Below, one piece after another: positions 59,218 to 64,000 of a stretch of DNA of 64,000 nucleotides (position 1 is the first letter of the stretch; each line of letters opens with the position of its first letter). Made by a program: the position numbers and the translations under genes. Location: NCBI RefSeq assembly GCF_030053595.1, contig NZ_JASGBQ010000003.1:124001-188000 (forward strand), given 5' to 3'. This DNA comes from Fusibacillus kribbianus. Its GTDB lineage: Bacteria > Bacillota > Clostridia > Lachnospirales > Lachnospiraceae. The notes below the pieces were generated by a model. It made no database searches. It was given only the letters and a program-made list of their open reading frames with translations, and had not been told where the DNA came from.

Positions 59218-60618
59218 CTAGTAAGCATTTTTATTGACAAAGCCCTTAAAAAACGTCAGAAAAATGATCTTAAAATCCAAACCCAGACTCCAGTTCTCTA
59301 TATAGTACAGATCGTACTCCACACGTTTTGTAATGGAGGTATCCCCCCGGTATCCGTTGACCTGAGCCCAGCCGGTCAGCCCCGGCCGCACCTGATGCTT
59401 CACCATATACCTGGGAATTTCCTCCCGGAATTTTTCCACAAAATGAGGGCGCTCCGGCCGCGGTCCCACAAGGCTCATATCTCCCCTGATAATATTAAAA
59501 AACTGAGGAAGCTCATCTATGCTTGTCTTTCGGATAAACCGCCCTACCGCCGTAACCCTAGGATCATTTTTTGTGGTCCAGGCATTCTTCTCCTCCGACG
59601 GCTTCTGCACCTCCATGGAACGGAACTTGTACATTTTAAAGGGCCGATTGTGAAGTCCTACCCGCTCCTGACTGAAGATCACCGGGCCTGGGGAGGACAG
59701 CTTGACGGCAATGGCCACGATCAGCATGACCGGCGAGAACAGGATCAATGCCACCGTGCCTCCGAAAATATCCATCAGCCGCTTGATGGCTGCATTGAAA
59801 GAGTCCGTAAGAGGCACATGGCGGATATTGATGACCGGAAGTCCCAGAAGATCCTCCGTATATGGCTTCGTCGGTATCATCTTGTTATAATCCGGAATAA
59901 ATTTTGTATGTACGCCGGATTTTTCACAGGCGTTCACGATCCGTTCCAGCTTGTCATATTCATTGATGCTCAGAGTGATGGCGATCTCATCGAGACGGTT
60001 CATGGGCAGGATCTCTTCCAGATTGGCAATGGGGCCGAGCACCCGGATCCCCTTATACTCTGTTCCGCGCTCCGCATTGTCGTCGAGGATTCCCCGAATC
60101 AGATAGCCCCAGTCCGGATTCGCCGTCACCCGGTCAATGTAGGACTGAGCCGCCCGGCTGTAACCGATCAGAAGCACATGCTTCTGGTTGTAGCCTTTTC
60201 TGCGGAAAGAACGGAGAACGCTTCGCAGCGTCAGCCGAAAAGCCGACTCAAAAACAAAATTGAAGCAGATAAACAGAAAAACCAACAGACGGGAAAAGTG
60301 CTGCAGCCGATCCTTGGCCAGATAGAGCACCATGGTAATCAGCAATGCTCCGACCACATTGGCCTTCAGTACATTAAAAAGCTCCAGCCGCCGCCCCATC
60401 ACCCGCATAGGCTCGTACAAATGGAAAACCCAGTATAAAATCAGTCCTCCCGGCACGATATAAAGAAGCGCGCTGAAGTAAATCCCCTTGGGCAAAGCCA
60501 GACTCCGCCCCAGATATCCGAAAATAAGCCAATAGGCAATCAGATATGATATCATTAAAATAACTGCATCAATGACCACGTGAAGCCGGTTCAGATGCTT
60601 TTGATTATCTTTAATCAA
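59218..60618 (-). CDS. undecaprenyl-phosphate glucose phosphotransferase, WcaJ type
   Basis: 466 residues from a TTG start at 60618 (GGTG 7 bases upstream; no nearer ATG in the right place). Four to five N-terminal membrane segments, a Rossmann-like middle domain (HVLLIGYSRAAQSYIDRV), another membrane segment, then the phosphoglycosyl transferase core: SPGPVIFSQERVG, YKFRSME, VGRFIRKTSIDELPQFFNI with the Asp-Glu pair, VGPRPERPHFV and RPGLTGWAQVNGYRGDT. Loads a hexose 1-phosphate onto undecaprenyl phosphate. Second priming enzyme of the window, of the long polytopic form. Confidence 0.94.
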   Translation of the reverse strand: MIKDNQKHLNRLHVVIDAVILMISYLIAYWLIFGYLGRSLALPKGIYFSALLYIVPGGLILYWVFHLYEPMRVMGRRLELFNVLKANVVGALLITMVLYLAKDRLQHFSRLLVFLFICFNFVFESAFRLTLRSVLRSFRRKGYNQKHVLLIGYSRAAQSYIDRVTANPDWGYLIRGILDDNAERGTEYKGIRVLGPIANLEEILPMNRLDEIAITLSINEYDKLERIVNACEKSGVHTKFIPDYNKMIPTKPYTEDLLGLPVINIRHVPLTDSFNAAIKRLMDIFGGTVALILFSPVMLIVAIAVKLSSPGPVIFSQERVGLHNRPFKMYKFRSMEVQKPSEEKNAWTTKNDPRVTAVGRFIRKTSIDELPQFFNIIRGDMSLVGPRPERPHFVEKFREEIPRYMVKHQVRPGLTGWAQVNGYRGDTSITKRVEYDLYYIENWSLGLDFKIIFLTFFKGFVNKNAY

Positions 60619-60668
60619 GGTCTTTCACCCAATAACCTTCCCTGCGATTACAGTCGTTATCGCTTTAT

Positions 60669-60697
60669 ATCATACATTATCTTCCTGCAAAGGGCAA
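60669..60697 (-). promoter_or_regulatory. promoter of the WcaJ-type/LCP operon
   Basis: Minus strand TTGCCC (60697-60692), 17-base spacer, TATGAT (60674-60669). Confidence 0.7.
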
Positions 60698-60729
60698 CCG
60701 AAAAAACAATGACTATTCTTAAAGTTTTC

Positions 60730-61725
60730 TTAATCGGTAGCCGGCGGCCCGGAAAGCTTCCTGTGAACAAATTCATAGATATAGGTAAAGGTTCCGCCGA
60801 TCAGCCTTCCCTCGATACAGATATAATTCCACAGGTGCTTCGAAGAAAACCTTACTTTTTTGCAGGTTTTCCTGGTGCGCCAGCCCTCCCTCAGGCCCTC
60901 TTTATACACTTTACCGAAGCCGATCTTCTCAAAAAACCGGCTTTTTACAAAATACCCTGCCAGGATCGCCGGAAAATTCACCGCCAGCTGAAACAGAGGC
61001 ATGTTTTTATAATTCAGATAAATGCTGTTTCTGGCTGCCAGACGCACCTTGAATTCATTGTATTTGGATCCGCTTGTCCCGCTGCCCACATGCTCCACCC
61101 TGGCCTCCGGACAGTAGAGATTCTGCCAGCCATGGATCCTGGCCCGATATCCCACATCCAGATCCTCCAGATAAGCAAAGTGCTTCTCATCAAAGTATCC
61201 GATTTCCTCAAACACCTGGCGACGATACGCTGCAGCACCGGCACAGGCTGAAAAAACCCTCGCCGGCCTTTCATAGCGGTTCACCGAATGTCCCACTCCC
61301 CGCTGAAATGCCCAGCCCAGTACCGTATACTGATCCCCAGCATCGTCGATCAGCTCCGGATGGTACATCTGGATCATTTTCGCACTGACAGAAAAGGCCC
61401 GTGGATTTTCATCGAGGGTGCGGACCATCGCTTCCACATAGCCCGGACACACCTTCGTATCATTGTTAAGGAGAATCACGTAGGGGGTCTTTGCCGCCCG
61501 GATTCCTTCATTGACTGCGCGGCTGAAACCGTAGTTCTCCTGCAGTGCAAGGATCTCCAGCTCCGGATACCGTTCCCGGATAAACGAAAGGCTGCCGTCT
61601 GTGGAGCCATTGTCCACCAAAAGCACCCGAAAGGCCTGCTCCGTCTGAGCGCGCAGTCCCTCCATACATTTCTCCATAAACTGTTTTCCATTGTAATTGG
61701 GAATAATGACTGTAACCTTTTCCAT
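60730..61725 (-). CDS. glycosyltransferase family 2 (rhamnosyltransferase-like)
   Basis: 331 residues from the ATG at 61725 (AGGA 4-5 bases upstream); a GTG at 61797 is at the predicted transcription start. GT-A fold: VTVIIPNYNGKQFMEKCMEGL, LLVDNGSTDGSLSF, YVILLNNDTKVCPGYVEAM with the metal-binding NDT, YFAYLEDLDVGYRARIHGW with the ED catalytic region. The pattern is that of WbbL/RfbF-like rhamnosyltransferases, which would use the dTDP-rhamnose made by the rfb genes at 47.7-50.5 kb. No membrane segment; peripheral. Confidence 0.88.
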   Translation of the reverse strand: MEKVTVIIPNYNGKQFMEKCMEGLRAQTEQAFRVLLVDNGSTDGSLSFIRERYPELEILALQENYGFSRAVNEGIRAAKTPYVILLNNDTKVCPGYVEAMVRTLDENPRAFSVSAKMIQMYHPELIDDAGDQYTVLGWAFQRGVGHSVNRYERPARVFSACAGAAAYRRQVFEEIGYFDEKHFAYLEDLDVGYRARIHGWQNLYCPEARVEHVGSGTSGSKYNEFKVRLAARNSIYLNYKNMPLFQLAVNFPAILAGYFVKSRFFEKIGFGKVYKEGLREGWRTRKTCKKVRFSSKHLWNYICIEGRLIGGTFTYIYEFVHRKLSGPPATD

Positions 61726-61806
61726 GTTATCCTGATACTCCGCCTGCGATGGGAATAAATTCCTCTGTATTTCTTTGCTTCTTTTTTTAACCTGCACAGT
61801 TTATCT

Positions 61807-61835
61807 ATTATAGCGGATAATCGCAGAAAATGCAA
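61807..61835 (-). promoter_or_regulatory. promoter of the family 2 glycosyltransferase gene
   Basis: Minus strand TTGCAT (61835-61830), 17-base spacer, TATAAT (61812-61807). The rest of 61836-61973 holds TATAAT at 61917-61922 on the plus strand, a possible weak -10 for the small gene at 61974. Confidence 0.85.
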
Positions 61836-61973
61836 GTTTCCCTGTTTCAGTCGGAGCATTGTCGATTTTTGTCAGAATAAGACGATGAAAATTGCTATAC
61901 AATCAGAGCTTTTTCTATTATAATGTTTTTAGCACTTGACAAGCAGAAAAAAGGAAACGGGGGTTAAAGGACT

Positions 61974-62120
61974 ATGGATAAAGATTCCAGACGTGAGGAA
62001 ACTCTGCAGGAACGCATTCAGAATCTGGAAGCCGAAAATGAACGACTCTATCAGATTGTCAGACAGCTGAATTCCACTCTGCAGAGATTGATCGATGCCT
62101 ATATTCAGCCTGAAACGTAA
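61974..62120 (+). CDS. 48-residue coiled-coil protein
   Basis: 48 residues, MDKDSRREETLQERIQNLEA then a heptad run with ENERLYQIVRQLNSTLQRL and a short end IQPET. The Leu/Ile spacing (4-3) is that of a parallel coiled coil of about four heptads, like the zipper of small regulatory or scaffolding proteins. AAAGG lies 3-4 bases before the ATG and a perfect terminator follows, so it is very probably a real monocistronic gene. Function unknown. Divergent from the glycosyltransferase gene and just upstream of the Spo0A-like pair. Confidence 0.7.
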   Translation: MDKDSRREETLQERIQNLEAENERLYQIVRQLNSTLQRLIDAYIQPET

Positions 62121-62144
62121 TCTCAGCTGAACACGGCCAGTTTT

Positions 62145-62186
62145 AAAAGAGGATGCTTCGATATACTGTCTGAAGCATCCTCTTTT
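62145..62186 (+). terminator. terminator of the coiled-coil gene
   Basis: Perfect 15-bp stem AAAAGAGGATGCTTC (62145-62159) with GAAGCATCCTCTTTT (62172-62186), loop of 12. From here to 62263 the only other feature is a short stem CCAGGTG-n4-CACCTGG (62232-62249). Confidence 0.93.
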
Positions 62187-62263
62187 ATCGCCATTTTCAG
62201 ATTGCAACGCAGAAAGATCCGGATCAGAATTCCAGGTGTCAGCACCTGGTATTATTAATTGTA

Positions 62264-62333
62264 TTTGTCGATTAAATTGTCTCATTGTTTGTCTATGTTT
62301 GTACAATTTAGTCTTTTTATGTCTTTCTTTGTT
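62264..62333 (+). repeat. helically phased TTGTC-type repeat array upstream of the Spo0A-domain genes
   Basis: GTC or GTC-like cores, mostly inside TTGTC or ATGTC, begin at 62267, 62279, 62291, 62301 (GTA), 62311, 62321 and 62331 (GTT): steps of 12, 12, 10, 10, 10 and 10. The first, TTTGTCGAT, is one base off the 0A box TTTGTCGAA bound by Spo0A. The array ends about 25 bases before a lone -10-like TATATT (62357-62362) that has no -35, the layout of an activator-dependent promoter for the gene at 62402. Confidence 0.55.
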
Positions 62334-62401
62334 TTCCCTCTGGAATTTCCTCCTTCTATATTCTATTTTTTAAGAAGATTATTACAAAGGAGAAAACAAA
62401 T

Positions 62402-62788
62402 ATGGAAATCGACCTGCAAACCTTTCTTCAATCTATGGGTATTTTCCAGCATTACTGCGGATACCCTCAATTTATTCTGGCCGTTGCCCTGGCCGCAGAA
62501 AATCCCGACAGACTTCACAATATTCGAAGAGAGATCTATATTCCTGTCGCCAGACTATGTCACACAGAGGTTGCAAATGCAGAGAAAAACATCCGGACCG
62601 TCCGCGATGTAATGATGAGAAACGGAGGTGCGGAATTCCTGGCAGCTCTGACCGGAAGCAGTTTCTGGAAAAACAAAACTCCTTACCCCAAAGAGCTCAT
62701 CGAAACCTTTGCAAAATATTTTGGAACAGAAGCACAGAATCTGAGCACAGAATTCAGAAATAGAGATTCTTTTGAAATCAAGTTCTAA
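62402..62788 (+). CDS. stand-alone Spo0A C-terminal-like DNA-binding protein, copy 1
   Basis: 128 residues. The whole protein resembles the effector domain of Spo0A, with no receiver: QSMGIFQHYCGYPQFILAVALA aligns with the GVPAHIKGYQYLREAI region, IYIPVARLCHTEVANAEKNIRTVRDVMMRNGG with the LYPDIAKKY...RVERAIRHAIEVAWSRGN helix-turn-helix, and TPYPKELIETFAKYF with the last helix. The Spo0A recognition-helix residues SRVER are replaced by EVANAEK. AAAGGAG lies 8 bases before the ATG. It is followed 69 bases on by a paralogue. Without a phosphorylation domain it cannot be switched as Spo0A is; it may compete for, or extend, 0A-box-like sites. Confidence 0.78.
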   Translation: MEIDLQTFLQSMGIFQHYCGYPQFILAVALAAENPDRLHNIRREIYIPVARLCHTEVANAEKNIRTVRDVMMRNGGAEFLAALTGSSFWKNKTPYPKELIETFAKYFGTEAQNLSTEFRNRDSFEIKF

Positions 62789-62857
62789 AAATATAGAATT
62801 TAAAAGAGTTTCCCTCTATGTTTATCTTGAAAAGATAAATTAACAGGAGGAAAAACC

Positions 62858-63205
62858 ATGAAAACAAATCTCGAATCCATTCTTCGCTCCACAGGTGTCT
62901 TTCGCTCCTATGCCGGGTATGGCTTCTTTCTGGAAGCCATATCCATGGCAGCAGAAAACCCGGACCGCCTGAAAGAGATCCACAAAAACCTCTACCTTCC
63001 AATTGCCGAGCGCCACCAGGCAGATGTCCGAAACGTCATCAACAATATCAAAACCATTCGCAATGTGATCATGCGCAATGGCGGCTATCCGTTTCTTGAA
63101 GAGCTCGCCGACTGTAAGTTCCGACAGAAAAACCAGCCTTATCCAAAAGAAATCATAGAGATCTTCGCTGACTATGTCAGAAAGAATCAGATCTCTGTCA
63201 GGTAA
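62858..63205 (+). CDS. stand-alone Spo0A C-terminal-like DNA-binding protein, copy 2
   Basis: 115 residues, paralogue of the preceding gene (shared: AAENPDRL, LYLPIA/IYIPVA, MRNGG, YPKE). RSTGVFRSYAGYGFFLEAISMA and LYLPIAERHQADVRNVINNIKTIRNVIMRNG again follow the Spo0A effector domain; this copy is closer to it (IAERH beside IAEKY). The putative recognition helix differs between copies (VRNVINN against VANAEKN), so they may read different sites. AGGAGG is 7 bases before the ATG. No promoter of its own is seen; probably co-transcribed with copy 1. Confidence 0.8.
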   Translation: MKTNLESILRSTGVFRSYAGYGFFLEAISMAAENPDRLKEIHKNLYLPIAERHQADVRNVINNIKTIRNVIMRNGGYPFLEELADCKFRQKNQPYPKEIIEIFADYVRKNQISVR

Positions 63206-63217
63206 ACAGAGCCAGGA

Positions 63218-63252
63218 CTGCTGCAAAACGCGGACTGACCGTTTTGCAGCAG
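63218..63252 (+). terminator. hairpin after the Spo0A-like pair
   Basis: Perfect 13-bp stem CTGCTGCAAAACG (63218-63230) with CGTTTTGCAGCAG (63240-63252), loop of 9, followed by ATTATT rather than a T-run. Probably the transcript end. Confidence 0.65.
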
Positions 63253-63271
63253 ATTATTCCCCGCGGGGCTC

Positions 63272-63301
63272 TTGACAAAGCTTCCCTTATAAAGGTATAT
63301 A
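63272..63301 (+). promoter_or_regulatory. promoter of the acyltransferase gene
   Basis: TTGACA (63272-63277), 18-base spacer, TATATA (63296-63301); about 28 bases to the ATG after the likely start. Confidence 0.72.
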
Positions 63302-63335
63302 TTAGATAATACTATTATGAAAACCGAGGTCAGCC

Positions 63336-64000
63336 ATGCAGCCCAACCAATCTTCTGCGCCACGCAATTATCTGTTTGACAATATCAAAGCTCTCATGCT
63401 TTTCTTCGTCGCGTTCGGACACACCCTGGATGTGTACCTGGCTTCCGGCACTTTCGAAATGACTCTGATGAAATACATTTATCTGTTTCATATGCCCATG
63501 TTCGCATTTATTACCGGTTATTTCAGCAAAGATCTGGATAAAGCCCGAAACGGCGCCGTACAGAAATGCCTGGTCCCCTATCTGCTCTTTCAGGGATTAT
63601 ACATCGCCATGGCCAATGCCATGATCGCCATGGGCCTGGCCAGCTTTAACAGTGATGTATTCCAGAGCTCCATCCTGCTTCCTTCTTCCGCATTTTACTA
63701 CCTATTGGCTGTATTTTTCTGGAAACTGTCTGCAAAGGATATTTTCCGGTTCCGATATCCGGTTGTCCTTTCACTCCTTTTGGGGCTTTTCATCAGCATA
63801 ACCTCTCATCAGGACTTTCATCAGGGCCTGGGAGCTGTGTTCAGCCTGCTCTTTTTCTTTGTTCTTGGCGTATTATGCACAGATGCCGCAATCAGAAAAA
63901 TACGGAGTATCCCCCGCTGGATCTCCGTTGTCATTCTGATTGCCGGCATCCTCCCGGCCTATTATCTTCCCTATGCCATCCACAGTGTCCGAATGACCTA
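63336..64000 (+). CDS. acyltransferase 3-family membrane protein (partial, runs off the window)
   Basis: First 221 residues are present. Many hydrophobic segments; the opening NYLFDNIKALMLFFVAFGHTLDVYL contains the D-x-K and xFxVxxGH features of OafA/fucose-4-O-acetylase-like acyltransferases, with the catalytic-type His in FGH, and YLFHMPMFAFITGYFSK follows as is usual. These enzymes acylate sugars of surface polysaccharides or antibiotics in the membrane. GAGGT is 6 bases before the ATG. Substrate unknown; the EPS genes nearby are the likely context. Confidence 0.88.
   Translation, partial: MQPNQSSAPRNYLFDNIKALMLFFVAFGHTLDVYLASGTFEMTLMKYIYLFHMPMFAFITGYFSKDLDKARNGAVQKCLVPYLLFQGLYIAMANAMIAMGLASFNSDVFQSSILLPSSAFYYLLAVFFWKLSAKDIFRFRYPVVLSLLLGLFISITSHQDFHQGLGAVFSLLFFFVLGVLCTDAAIRKIRSIPRWISVVILIAGILPAYYLPYAIHSVRMT

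Noticed and set aside
58627-60438. Open frame of 603 codons on the plus strand
   Set aside because: Shadow of the LCP and WcaJ-type genes; Arg/His/Pro-rich translation without domain features.
1-64000. Prophage, insertion sequences, integrases, tRNA or rRNA genes
   Set aside because: None seen on either strand; no transposase or integrase-like frames and no tRNA-like cloverleaf noticed by eye.

Overview
The window looks like chromosomal DNA from an anaerobic Bacillota, most likely a gut Lachnospiraceae (Clostridia). This is inferred from gene content: a SCIFF peptide with its radical-SAM maturase next to secDF/tgt/yajC, Spo0A-type DNA-binding domains, LL-diaminopimelate aminotransferase (DapL), GatCAB, class B sortase, tandem Wzz/BY-kinases, LytR-CpsA-Psr proteins, and sharp sigma-A promoters and U-tract terminators throughout. 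I saw no rRNA, tRNA, CRISPR array, insertion sequence or prophage. Nearly all bases are covered by genes and most genes lie on the minus strand.

1-13 kb: exopolysaccharide and cell-surface region. It holds the tail of a glycosyltransferase, a phosphoglycosyl transferase, two Wzz/BY-kinase fusions, a PHP-type tyrosine phosphatase, two membrane-anchored Ig-like proteins, a tiny sortase substrate, an LCP protein, sortase B, an ABC exporter, a Ser/His S26-type peptidase and a CapD-type sugar dehydratase. 13-15 kb: a DUF1648 / ribbon-helix-helix / SPFH operon with its own promoter. 15-16.8 kb: a DUF1576 membrane protein behind what I read as a ZTP riboswitch with a terminator. 16.8-22 kb: yajC, tgt, secDF, scfB and the 47-residue SCIFF peptide scfA. 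22-28.7 kb: a TIGR04086 membrane protein, a CorC/HlyC protein, a CmpB-like membrane protein, gatCAB and an acidic membrane protein.

28.7-40.2 kb: two convergent sugar operons. The plus-strand operon encodes a TIM-barrel epimerase/isomerase, an EryI/DerI-like RpiB homologue and a DhaK-DhaL kinase. Together they could turn erythrulose into erythrose 4-phosphate. The minus-strand operon encodes an RpiR regulator, an ADP-dependent-type sugar kinase, an FGGY kinase and a ribose-type ABC transporter. 40.6-50.5 kb: glnA, an ANTAR protein, dapF and dapL, then rfbA-rfbB-rfbD-glmM-vanZ-hisC. 50.6-61.8 kb: galU, an LspA-like protein, a TIM-barrel protein, a cytoplasmic-looking subtilase, a ClpX-like unfoldase, HtrA, a second LCP protein, a WcaJ-type transferase and a family 2 glycosyltransferase.

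61.9-64 kb: a 48-residue coiled-coil gene, then two tandem genes that each encode only a Spo0A-type DNA-binding domain. In front of the first lies a 70-bp array of TTGTC-like repeats spaced 10-12 bp apart. The window ends inside an acyltransferase gene. The strongest candidates for new biology are the orphan Spo0A-domain pair with its phased repeat array, the ZTP-riboswitch-controlled DUF1576 protein, the tetrulose-phosphate module with its structured leader RNA, and the sortase B operon whose substrate would mature to only about 23 residues.
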